In this document: in pieces, positions 37,483-46,567 of the stretch
Numbering within the stretch: the stretch's first letter is position 1
How the letters are laid out: every line of letters starts with the position of its first letter
DNA from: DASUPK01 sp963795665
GTDB taxonomy: Bacteria > Actinomycetota > Thermoleophilia > Solirubrobacterales > 70-9
Assembly: GCA_963795665.1 (NCBI GenBank)
Contig: CAWCIP010000022.1
Coordinates: forward strand, 1 to 64,000
Direction: 5' to 3'
Length of the DNA: 64,000 nucleotides
The notes under the pieces: model-generated
Databases searched by the model: none
What the model was told of the DNA's origin: nothing
What the model saw: the letters and a program-made list of their open reading frames with translations, nothing else
Translations under genes and position numbers: made by a program

Positions 37483-39174
37483 ATGTCCCGTCCCCTGACA
37501 TCCATGTACCGGAAGCTCGGGCGCCACTACCCGGGCGTCTTCGTGTCGCTGGAGCTGCCGAACGCCTTTGTCGTGGCGGCGGGCTCCGTCGCGCTGTTCA
37601 GCTTCTACTACTCGCTCTCGAAGAGCGAGTTCCTCGAGGTGCTCGGGATCGCCCTCGGCCTGACCGCTGTCGGGGTGGTGTGGGTCCTGGTCAGGGTTTT
37701 GAGGCGGCTGCGGCCCCTGAAGGCCTGGATCGGCGGCGAGCGGTCCTCGGAGCAGACTGCTGAGGCGTGGCATCTGGCGGTGAACCTGCCGATGCAGATG
37801 ATCCGCAGGGATTTCCTCGTCCCGGTGCTCGTCACCCTTGCGATCGTCATGGCCTCGATCGCGGTGCTCGGGCTGAACTGGCTCGCCTTCTTCCCGATCG
37901 CGGTCGGCGCTTTCATCGCCGTCGGGTACGGCGCGATCCTGCACTACCTCGCCCTGGAGCTGGCGATGCGGCCGATCCTCTTCGACATCAACGAGGAGCT
38001 CGACATGCCGGTGCGGCTGGATCGCCCGGTCGTTCCGCTTCGCGTGAAGCTGCTCGGCTCGCTGCCGCTGATCAACGTGATCACGGGCATCGTGGTGGCG
38101 GCCCTGACCTCCCACGGCGGAGGGGCGGATGCGCTCGGGGTCGACGTGCTGATCGCCCTGTTCGTCTCGTTCACGATCAGCTTCGAGCTGGTCGTGCTGC
38201 TCTCGCGGTCGATCCTCCGGCCGATCGAGGACCTGGAGGCCGCCACCGAGCGGATTCGCCAGGGGCGCTTCGACGAGCACGTGCCCGTGACGACGTCGGA
38301 CGAGTTCGGCGAGCTCTCCTCGGCGTTCAACCAGATGGTCGACGGTCTGGGCGAGCGGGAGCGGTTGCGCGAGGCGTTCGGCACCTATCTGGACGAGGAG
38401 GTCGCGACCCATCTGATCAACGAGGACTTCCAGCCTCACGGCCGGGAGGTTGAGGTCTCGCTCGTCTTCTGCGACGTCAGGGACTTCACGATGGCGGCCG
38501 CCGAGGCCGACGCCCCCGAGGTGGTGGCGAGGCTCAACGAGCTGTTCGAGTGCATCGTCCCCATCGTCGCCCGCCACCGAGGACATATCGACCAGTTCAT
38601 CGGCGACGCGGTGCTGGCCGTGTTCGGGGCGCCCGAGCAGGTTCCGCAGCACGCCGATCGCGCGGTCCAGTGCGCCGTCGAGCTGGCGCGGACGATCAAC
38701 AGCCGCAAGCCCGGTGGCTTCGAGGTCGGGATCGGCGTCAATTCGGGCAAGGTCGTGGCGGGGGCCATCGGCGGCGCCGGCCGCCTCTCCTTCAGCGTGA
38801 TCGGCGACGCTGTGAACCTCTGCTCACGGGTGGAGGCCGCTACCCGCGAGACCGGCGATCCGGTCCTGATCACCGGAGACACCCGCGCCCTGCTGTCCGA
38901 GACGATCGAGGTGGAGCCCCGCGGCGAGCGGGTGATCCGCGGCTACGACCGGAGGGTCGAGCTGTTCGCGCCGCTGGTCCCGGTCGCGGTCAGCACCGGG
39001 CCGGGGGCTGACGTGAACGATCCGCTCGGCGATCCGGTCGTCGGCGGTCTGGGCCGCGCCCCCGCCCCGGGCGACGGGCTCGGCCGACGCCCTCGGCCCG
39101 GACCCGGTGTCGGGCGGGCGGGGACGAGCCAAGATCGCGGCCTCGGCAGGACACACACGCTCCCCGGGTCCTAG
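37483..39174 (+). CDS. Membrane-bound class III adenylate/guanylate cyclase with HAMP domain
   Basis: 563 residues. The N-terminal 230 residues carry about six membrane helices. A HAMP linker follows (RPIEDLEAATERIRQGRFDE, about 245-300), then the cyclase domain (320-500) with metal-binding FCDVRDFT and IGDAVLAVFGAP, and the transition-state pair in GDAVNLCSRVE. At the site usually occupied by the purine-selecting lysine (K-F-x-GD) there is Gln371 (IDQFIGD), and the partner Thr is Ser in FSVIGD. The C-terminal 60 residues are a Pro/Gly-rich tail. It resembles mycobacterial Rv3645-type cyclases in layout. Confidence 0.88.
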   Translation: MSRPLTSMYRKLGRHYPGVFVSLELPNAFVVAAGSVALFSFYYSLSKSEFLEVLGIALGLTAVGVVWVLVRVLRRLRPLKAWIGGERSSEQTAEAWHLAVNLPMQMIRRDFLVPVLVTLAIVMASIAVLGLNWLAFFPIAVGAFIAVGYGAILHYLALELAMRPILFDINEELDMPVRLDRPVVPLRVKLLGSLPLINVITGIVVAALTSHGGGADALGVDVLIALFVSFTISFELVVLLSRSILRPIEDLEAATERIRQGRFDEHVPVTTSDEFGELSSAFNQMVDGLGERERLREAFGTYLDEEVATHLINEDFQPHGREVEVSLVFCDVRDFTMAAAEADAPEVVARLNELFECIVPIVARHRGHIDQFIGDAVLAVFGAPEQVPQHADRAVQCAVELARTINSRKPGGFEVGIGVNSGKVVAGAIGGAGRLSFSVIGDAVNLCSRVEAATRETGDPVLITGDTRALLSETIEVEPRGERVIRGYDRRVELFAPLVPVAVSTGPGADVNDPLGDPVVGGLGRAPAPGDGLGRRPRPGPGVGRAGTSQDRGLGRTHTLPGS

Positions 39175-39351
39175 CGCAGGCGGCCGGGAGACCAAGTCAG
39201 TGGGCCGCCGCCCATCCGGGAGGCGACGACCCACTAACCCCCTATATCCCCAGTCCTCTCGGCCGTCCGCCGACTATCGGCCAGTTGAGCGTGCGCTCGC
39301 TACCCCGCAATTCGGTAATTCCCGAACGTCCCGTGGGTAAGACTCTGGAGG

Positions 39352-40128
39352 ATGGCCGGAGAGTCGAATCCGCTCGAGCCACCCGAGGGCGTCGTTCCAG
39401 AGGCTCTCGACGAGCTCTACCAAGGGCCGCTCGAGGAGTTCACGGCGGCCAGGAACACGTGGGCGAAGGAGCTGCGATCCGGTGGCGAATCAGCCGCCGC
39501 GGACTGGGTGAAGGGCCTCCAGAAGCCGAGCCGCGCAGCCTGGCTCGTCAACCAGCTCGCGGTGCGAAAGCCAGAGGAGATCGCCGAGCTCCTCGGCCTC
39601 GGGAGCGCGCTGCGTGAGGCCCAGGAGGAGATGCTGGCGGGGTCCCCCGATCGGGACAAGCTGCGGGAGACGGCACAGCGCGAGCAGCGGAAGGTCGATT
39701 CGCTGGCGCGAGCCGCCGAGGGGATCGGCGGCGAGCACGGGGCGGGGGCGCAGATCCTTACCCGGGTCGCCGAGACGCTGCAGGCGGCGGCGGGTGACCC
39801 CACGGTCGCGGAGGCGATCAAGCGCGGCCGGCTCACCCGCGAGCAGAGGACGGCGTCCGTGGGGCTGCTCGGTACCGCGGCTCCCGCCTCCGGCGGGCCG
39901 AAGCGCAAGAGGGCGTCGGAGCGCGAAGCAGCAGAGAGGCGCAGTCGCCGCCAGCAGGCGAAGCGCCGCCAGGCCGCGGAGCGCAAGCTGGCCTCGGCCG
40001 AGAAGCGGCTCGAGCGAGAGCGCGCCGCGCTTGATCGCGCTCGCGATCAGCTCGAGGAGGCCGAGCGCCGGGTGCACTGGACGGAGCTCGATGCGCACGC
40101 CGCGCGCCGGGAGCTGGACGAGTCGTAG
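39352..40128 (+). CDS. Hypothetical coiled-coil protein, 258 residues
   Basis: The N-terminal half is a conserved-looking helical domain (ELYQGPLEEFTAARNTWAKE, then KGLQKPSRAAWLVNQLAVRK) of a type also seen in other actinobacterial hypothetical proteins. The C-terminal half is an Arg/Ala/Glu-rich coiled coil (AERKLASAEKRLERERAALD). No signal or membrane segment. The upstream region (39175-39351) shows a TAAGAC hexamer 8 bases before the ATG and no other feature. Function unknown. Confidence 0.75.
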   Translation: MAGESNPLEPPEGVVPEALDELYQGPLEEFTAARNTWAKELRSGGESAAADWVKGLQKPSRAAWLVNQLAVRKPEEIAELLGLGSALREAQEEMLAGSPDRDKLRETAQREQRKVDSLARAAEGIGGEHGAGAQILTRVAETLQAAAGDPTVAEAIKRGRLTREQRTASVGLLGTAAPASGGPKRKRASEREAAERRSRRQQAKRRQAAERKLASAEKRLERERAALDRARDQLEEAERRVHWTELDAHAARRELDES

Positions 40129-40180
40129 GGACTGAAAACGCTCGTCCTGGGGAATGAGCGGGGCGATGGAGGGCGGGACG

Positions 40181-41566
40181 ATGGCAAGGACGCCATACAC
40201 GCCTGAGCACTTCGACGAGGCGATCAACGCCCAGGGCGAGGCGCGCGGGCACTACGCGGAGCTGCTCCCTGCGCTCGAAGGTCTCGACCTCGGGCGGGCC
40301 GCCGCAGGCCTGCGCAGGCACCTGCGTGAGCAGGGCGTCGACTTCAAGGGGGACGAGGGCCCGGAGGAGTTCACGCTCGACCTCGTCCCGCGCCTGCTGG
40401 AGGCGGCCGTCTGGGAGGAACTCGAGGCCGGCCTTCTCCAGCGCGCCGCGGCGCTCAACGCCTTCATCCGCGACACGTACAGCGAGCAGCTGATCGTCCG
40501 CGAGGGCGCCGTCCCCGCGCGCCTGATCGAGACGTCCGAGAACTTCGAGGCCGAGATGGTCGGGGTGGAGATCCGCGGCCGGCACGCCCCGGTGATCGGC
40601 TTCGACGTCGTGCGCGGCGAGGACGGCGCCTTCCGGATCCTGGAGGACAACTGCATGAACCCCTCCGGCATCGCTTACGCGCTCGCCGCCCGCAACGCCG
40701 TCGACACCTTCGTCGCCCTGCAGCCACCCGCCGAGCGCCGCGACATCGCCTACGCGGTCGAGCTGCTCTCCAAGGTGCTCGCCGACGCGGCTCCACCGGG
40801 CGAGAGCGATCCGAGCGTGGCCCTGATCTCCGAGGGCGACGAGAACGGCGCCTGGTACGAGCACGTGACGCTGGCGGAGAGGCTCGGCATCCCGATCGTC
40901 CATCCCGATGACCTCGAGGTCCGGGGCGGCCGGCTGTACGGAGCGTCTGCAGGGGGGCGCTCCGTAGAGCTGGACGTGATCTACCTGCGCGACAACGTCG
41001 CCAAGCTCCGCGACGAGGAGGGGAGGCCGACCTGGCAGCACGCGCTGCTCGAGCCGGTCCGCGGCGGGAACCTCGGGACGGTGAGCGCCTTCGGATCAGG
41101 TGTCGGAGACGACAAGCTCACCCACGCCTACTCCGAGGAGCTGATCCGCTTCTACCTCGGCGAGGAGCCCGTCATCCCCACGGTCCGGACCTACGATATG
41201 GCAGTCGAGGAGCAGCGCTCGGAGGTCTTCGAGCGAATCGACGAGATGGTGGTCAAGCCCCGCGCCGAGCTGGGCGGGAGGGGGGTGGTGATCGGCAGCC
41301 AGTCGAGCGCCGAGGAGCGGGAGGAGGTGATGCGCCTGGTCCGCGAGACCCCCGAGGACTTCGTGGCGCAGGAGACGGTCCAGCTCTCGACTCACCCCAC
41401 CTATCGCGATGGAGCCTTCGAACCTCGCCACGTCGACCTGCGCGCCTTCGCGTACGGGGACGAGATCGCCCCGGGCGGCCTCACCCGGGTGGCGCTTGAG
41501 CGCGGATCCCTCGTCGTCAACAGCACGCAGGGTGGGGGCGCCAAGGACACGTGGGTGCTGTCCTGA
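40181..41566 (+). CDS. Circularly permuted ATP-grasp family protein
   Basis: 461 residues, the family formerly called DUF404/DUF407. Diagnostic pieces are FRILEDNCMNPSGIAYALAA, VIYLRDNVAKLRDEEGRP, MVVKPRAELGGRGVVIG as the ATP-binding lysine/glycine strand, and GGLTRVALERGSLVVNSTQG followed by GGAKDTWVL. These enzymes are predicted peptide-bond or amide ligases and usually sit beside alpha-E and transglutaminase-like genes, which are absent here. The start at 40181 has GGAGGG seven bases upstream; an in-frame ATG at 40154 is the alternative. Confidence 0.88.
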   Translation: MARTPYTPEHFDEAINAQGEARGHYAELLPALEGLDLGRAAAGLRRHLREQGVDFKGDEGPEEFTLDLVPRLLEAAVWEELEAGLLQRAAALNAFIRDTYSEQLIVREGAVPARLIETSENFEAEMVGVEIRGRHAPVIGFDVVRGEDGAFRILEDNCMNPSGIAYALAARNAVDTFVALQPPAERRDIAYAVELLSKVLADAAPPGESDPSVALISEGDENGAWYEHVTLAERLGIPIVHPDDLEVRGGRLYGASAGGRSVELDVIYLRDNVAKLRDEEGRPTWQHALLEPVRGGNLGTVSAFGSGVGDDKLTHAYSEELIRFYLGEEPVIPTVRTYDMAVEEQRSEVFERIDEMVVKPRAELGGRGVVIGSQSSAEEREEVMRLVRETPEDFVAQETVQLSTHPTYRDGAFEPRHVDLRAFAYGDEIAPGGLTRVALERGSLVVNSTQGGGAKDTWVLS

Positions 41567-41571
41567 GTCAG

Positions 41572-41585
41572 TAGTCTCGGCCGGG
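41572..41585 (+). promoter_or_regulatory. Leaderless-type -10 element for the TPP enzyme gene
   Basis: TAGTCT at 41572-41577 ends 8 bases before the ATG at 41586. Confidence 0.35.
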
Positions 41586-43253
41586 ATGGCCGAGAGCGTC
41601 GAGGAGGGAGCCGAGGTCGCCGAAGCGCATGAGAACGCCGGCCCGGTGCATGGCGGGCGGCTGGTCGCCCAGGCGATGCGAAGCCGCGGGGCATCCAAGC
41701 TCTTCAGCCTCTCCGGAGGGCACCTCTTCTCGATCTACGACGGCTGCAAGGAAGAGGGCATCGACGTCATCGACACGCGCCATGAGCAGTCGGCCGCCTT
41801 CGCGGCGATCGGCTGGGCCAAGGCGACGCGCGAGCCAGGGATCTGCGCGCTGACCGCCGGCTGTGGCGTCACCAACGGGATGAGCGCGATTGCCTCGGCG
41901 CACGCCGACGGCGTACCGCTGGTGACCCTGGGTGGCCGCGCGCCGGAGATGAGGTGGGGGATGGGATCGCTCCAGGAGATCGACCACCTGCCGTTCGTCA
42001 GCCCGCTGGTGAAGTCGGCTCAGACGGTCAAGGACCCGGCGAAGATCGCCCGGACGACGGCCGAGGCGATCGATGCCGCCGCCGCGGCGCCGCTCGGACC
42101 GACCTTCGTCGACTATCCGCTGGACGTCGTCTTCTCCGAGGCCGAGTCGGACATTCCCGACGCGCCGGCCCAATCGGACCGCCCGGCCGAAGGAGCGGGG
42201 CGCGTCGCGAAGATGCTCTCCGAGGCGGAGCGCCCCGCGATCATGGCCGGCTCCAACCTCTATTGGGCGTTCGCCGAGGGCGAGTTGCGCGAGCTCGCGG
42301 AGGCGCTCGGCATCCCCGTGTTCCTCAACGGCCTGGGCCGCGGCTGCCTCCCGCCCGATCATGAGCTCTATTTCTCTCGCGCGCGGGGCGTCGCGCTGAA
42401 GGAGTGCGACGTGGCGCTGGTGATCGGCGTCCCTCTGGACTTCCGGCTCGGGTTCGGTGCCTCGATCGGAGAGGAGGCGAGCTTGATCCAGCTCGACTTC
42501 GCGCCCACGAAGCTGGAGAGGTCCCGGTTGCCCGATCTCGCGCTTGCGGGGGACATCGGCGCCACCCTCACCGAGATCCGCGAGGCGGCCGCCGGGGACC
42601 CCAAGCGAACCGCGCCCTGGGTGGAGAAGCTCCGGCACACCGAGCTGGAGAAGCGGGCCGAGGAGCAGGAGATGCTCGACGATGACCGCTCGCCGATGCA
42701 CCCGATGAGGGTGTATCGCGAGCTCGGCGATTTTCTGGACCGCGACGCGATCGTGGTTGGCGACGGAGGGGACTTCGTCAGCTTCGCCGGCCGCGTCTGG
42801 GAGACCTGGGAGCCGGGCACCTGGATGGACCCGGGTCCCTACGGCTGCCTCGGCGCCGGGCCCGGTCAGGCGATCGGCGCGAAGCTCGCCCACCCCGAGC
42901 GTCAGGTCTGCCTGCTGCTGGGGGACGGCGCCTTCGGCTTCTCCGGGATGGAGTTCGACACCATGGCCCGGCACAACCTGCCGATCGTCGCCGTGATGGG
43001 CAACAACGGCATCTGGGCCCTCGAGCATCACCCGATGAAGTTCCTCTACGGCTACTCGCTCGCCGCTGAGCTTCGTCCCGAGACTCGCTACGACGAGGTC
43101 GTCTCCGCGCTCGGCGGCCACGGCGAGCTGGTCCGCTCGCCCGATGAGCTCCGTCCCGCGCTCGACCGCGCCTTCGCCTCCGGAAAGCCGGCGCTGGTCA
43201 ACGTGCTCACCGACCCGGAGGTCGTCTACCCGCGCCGGGCCAATCTGGCGTAG
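41586..43253 (+). CDS. Thiamine-pyrophosphate enzyme of the acetolactate synthase/2-hydroxyacyl-CoA lyase group
   Basis: 555 residues with the three-domain layout of ALS-like enzymes. The N-terminal PYR domain has the cofactor-activating glutamate in DTRHEQSAAFAAIGWA. The central domain is at about 200-330. The C-terminal PP domain has the TPP motif LLLGDGAFGFSGMEFDTMAR ending in NNGIWALE. The GDGAFGFSGME wording is closest to oxalyl-CoA decarboxylase and 2-hydroxyacyl-CoA lyase, so a C-C lyase is as likely as acetolactate synthesis. No ilvN regulatory subunit or ilvC follows, which argues against a role in branched-chain amino-acid synthesis. Confidence 0.85.
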   Translation: MAESVEEGAEVAEAHENAGPVHGGRLVAQAMRSRGASKLFSLSGGHLFSIYDGCKEEGIDVIDTRHEQSAAFAAIGWAKATREPGICALTAGCGVTNGMSAIASAHADGVPLVTLGGRAPEMRWGMGSLQEIDHLPFVSPLVKSAQTVKDPAKIARTTAEAIDAAAAAPLGPTFVDYPLDVVFSEAESDIPDAPAQSDRPAEGAGRVAKMLSEAERPAIMAGSNLYWAFAEGELRELAEALGIPVFLNGLGRGCLPPDHELYFSRARGVALKECDVALVIGVPLDFRLGFGASIGEEASLIQLDFAPTKLERSRLPDLALAGDIGATLTEIREAAAGDPKRTAPWVEKLRHTELEKRAEEQEMLDDDRSPMHPMRVYRELGDFLDRDAIVVGDGGDFVSFAGRVWETWEPGTWMDPGPYGCLGAGPGQAIGAKLAHPERQVCLLLGDGAFGFSGMEFDTMARHNLPIVAVMGNNGIWALEHHPMKFLYGYSLAAELRPETRYDEVVSALGGHGELVRSPDELRPALDRAFASGKPALVNVLTDPEVVYPRRANLA

Positions 43254-43354
43254 CGCCGGGACCGGGGAGTACCCTAGGTAGAGAGCATTCGCCCGGCGGC
43301 TCCCCCCTCTTCCCTCGCGCGAACTCGTCCAGAGGGTCAGGAAGGTGGAGTCAG

Positions 43355-43720
43355 ATGCCCAAGACGAAGATTGAGCCGGTTGCGGATTGGACCTGCAACC
43401 GCTGTCAGGTGACAGTCAGCTGGATGGCCGAGATCGAGCGCCCGGCGATCCCGGCAACCTGGATCAAGGACGGCGACGAGCTCTACTGCCTCGGATGCCG
43501 CCGTGAGATGGCGGGCGAGGCGGCCGTAGCCGGTCTCGACCTCGAGGCTTCGGCCGATAGCCGCAAGCGGGCGCAGTCGCGTGCTCGGATCGATTTCGAG
43601 ATGAAGCGCTGCCCGGACCGGCTGGACAACCGGATCGCCCAGGTCTGTCACACCTCGGTCAAGGCGGTCAAGGAGTCGCGAGTCCGTCTCGGGCTGCAGT
43701 CGAGGCGCCCGGCCGCCTAG
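43355..43720 (+). CDS. Zinc-ribbon/HTH-like protein, paralog A
   Basis: 121 residues. A four-cysteine zinc ribbon (WTCNRCQVTVS, then ELYCLGCRREMAGEA) occupies residues 12-55. A basic helical part follows (RAQSRARIDFEMKRCPDRLD), then HTSVKAVKESRVRLGLQ, which looks like a short helix-turn-helix. It is strongly similar throughout to the gene at 44719, a tandem pair interrupted by an opposite-strand membrane gene. A GGAAGGTGGAG ribosome-binding site precedes the ATG. Not recognised as a named family; nucleic-acid binding is an inference. Confidence 0.75.
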   Translation: MPKTKIEPVADWTCNRCQVTVSWMAEIERPAIPATWIKDGDELYCLGCRREMAGEAAVAGLDLEASADSRKRAQSRARIDFEMKRCPDRLDNRIAQVCHTSVKAVKESRVRLGLQSRRPAA

Positions 43721-44646
43721 GAGGCCGGTGCGGAGAGCGCCTGAGGCGCACCCGCGGTCCGGCGCAGCCAGAGACGATCGACGAGCGCCCAGCTCGCGAA
43801 GCAGAGGGCTCCCGCGGCGGCGGTCGCGGTCAGTAGTGCCCCCGCGGCCGCCTCGGCCGCAACCCCGTTGGTGCCGAGGATGAGGACCGCGGCTGCGGCG
43901 CCCAGGCTCGGTCCCACCGGGAACAGGCCTACCACGGCCAGGCCGATCAACAGCGCCGTCGAGTCGAGCACCGATGCATCGACGCCGCTCCAGTTGAGAA
44001 GCAGCCAGTTGCGTGCGATCTGCAGCACGACCGCGATGCAGACCAGGCCGATGATCCGGCTGCGGCCGCGCATCCCGCGGAGGACCGCGATGCCGGTCCA
44101 GAATCCCTCTCGCCGGTTGCGGGCGATCCGCTGCATGCCGCCGAGCACGCCGGCCATCGCGGCGAAGCAGATCAGGGGCACCCACCAGGGGACCCCGAGC
44201 GGGCCGACCAGCGTGAACGAGCAGATCGCGGCGAGCGCCGCCTCGATCACCACGATCGGCAGCTCCGCGGCGAGGAGCACGGGCGCGCGGGGGCATTCTC
44301 GGGGCGCAGTGCGACGCAACGCGGCGATCCGGACGGCCAGCCCGAACTGGCCGTTGAAGATGTTCCCCAGGTAGCCGATGCTGGAGGCGCGAAAGAGCTG
44401 CCGGCGCGGGACCCTGCCGCCGGCCGCGCCGATGCACACGCTCCACGCCTCGCTGCGGGCGAGCAGCCACAGCACGTGCAGGGCGACGGCGGCGCCGAGG
44501 ACCCAGAAGGGCGCCGAGCCGAGGGCGACCATGAACTCGTGGCCGTGCCCGGCCAGCCCAACGGCGAGTGCGACCGCGACGACGGTTCCACCCGCCAGGC
44601 TCACCGCGGTGGGGTGCCGGCGAACCATCGAACGGATTGCCGCCAC
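43717..44646 (-). CDS. Lysylphosphatidylglycerol synthase-like (UPF0104) membrane protein
   Basis: 309 residues with about eight helices. It resembles the flippase-type transmembrane domain shared by MprF/AglD2-like proteins: WLLARSEAWSVCIGAAGGRV, then SSIGYLGNIFNGQFGLAVRI, and late GLFPVGPSLGAAAAVLILGT. There is no soluble aminoacyltransferase domain, so it is more likely a lipid-handling membrane protein than a lysyltransferase. The GTG start and end overlap the flanking zinc-ribbon genes' boundaries (4 bases at the 3' end). Confidence 0.75.
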   Translation of the reverse strand: MAAIRSMVRRHPTAVSLAGGTVVAVALAVGLAGHGHEFMVALGSAPFWVLGAAVALHVLWLLARSEAWSVCIGAAGGRVPRRQLFRASSIGYLGNIFNGQFGLAVRIAALRRTAPRECPRAPVLLAAELPIVVIEAALAAICSFTLVGPLGVPWWVPLICFAAMAGVLGGMQRIARNRREGFWTGIAVLRGMRGRSRIIGLVCIAVVLQIARNWLLLNWSGVDASVLDSTALLIGLAVVGLFPVGPSLGAAAAVLILGTNGVAAEAAAGALLTATAAAGALCFASWALVDRLWLRRTAGAPQALSAPAS

Positions 44647-44706
44647 CCGTGCGCGGATCAGAGGGCTCGATTCATTGCGTCCAGCGTAGCCCTCCTGGGC
44701 TGTCCC

Positions 44707-44718
44707 TACACTGGGTTG
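44707..44718 (+). promoter_or_regulatory. Leaderless-type -10 element for zinc-ribbon paralog B
   Basis: TACACT at 44707-44712 ends 6 bases before the GTG at 44719. Confidence 0.4.
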
Positions 44719-45096
44719 GTGCCGAACCCCGCCTCAGCGGCGCCCAACACCTGGACCTGCAGCCGCTGTGAGGTGACGGTCTCGTTCGCGCCCGACTTCG
44801 AGAACACCGGCCTGCCCGCGACTTGGACCGAGAAGAACGGGGAGCTCTACTGCCTCGGCTGTCGCCGCGACATGGCCGGCGAGGCTGGCCTCGAGGGCGT
44901 CGACGAGGACGTCCCATCCCAGAAGCGACTCCAGATGCGCTCGCATGCGCGGATCGAGTTCGAGATCAAGCGCGATCCCACCCGCGAGGACAACAGGATC
45001 GCCAAGGCAGTCGGCACCTCCACCTTCGCCGTCCGCCAGGCGCGGGCCCGGCTGGCGGGGGACCCGGCGGAGGAAGACCCGAAGAAGCAGGACTGA
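44719..45096 (+). CDS. Zinc-ribbon/HTH-like protein, paralog B
   Basis: 125 residues, a close paralog of the gene at 43355. It has WTCSRCEVTVSFAPDFENTG, GELYCLGCRRDMAGEAGLEG, then RSHARIEFEIKRDPTREDNR and a C-terminal helix-turn-helix-like AKAVGTSTFAVRQARARL. Both paralogs keep the four cysteines, the PATW segment between them and the DNRIA motif before the last helices. A GTG start follows the TACACT hexamer. Function unknown; the conserved pairing suggests a recently duplicated, lineage-specific nucleic-acid-binding family. Confidence 0.75.
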   Translation: MPNPASAAPNTWTCSRCEVTVSFAPDFENTGLPATWTEKNGELYCLGCRRDMAGEAGLEGVDEDVPSQKRLQMRSHARIEFEIKRDPTREDNRIAKAVGTSTFAVRQARARLAGDPAEEDPKKQD

Positions 45097-45261
45097 GCGG
45101 CACCGCCCGGTCCGGACCGGGGACCCTGCTACCGTGGTCCTCGTCGGGTGGACCAACCGGGTCCCTCGAGAGGTTCCGTTTCCTCCCTCCATGCGCTCCG
45201 AATGCGCGTTTAGTTGGGGTCACAGGATCTCCAACGCAACGCACATAAGGAGAAGCACCAC

Positions 45262-46488
<1,227 letters not shown>

Positions 46489-46567
46489 ACCATCCGTCCA
46501 AAAACGCGGCTCCGCGTGAAACTACGGAGCTAGAAGACATGGCCAGGGCCGATGCCGTGAGTAGATC

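Noticed and set aside
41586..43253. Acetolactate synthase large subunit (ilvB) for branched-chain amino acids
   Set aside because: No ilvN or ilvC follows and the TPP motif wording is closer to oxalyl-CoA decarboxylase/hydroxyacyl-CoA lyase; left at group level.
43717..44646. Full lysylphosphatidylglycerol synthase (mprF)
   Set aside because: Only the membrane part is present; the soluble aminoacyltransferase domain is missing.
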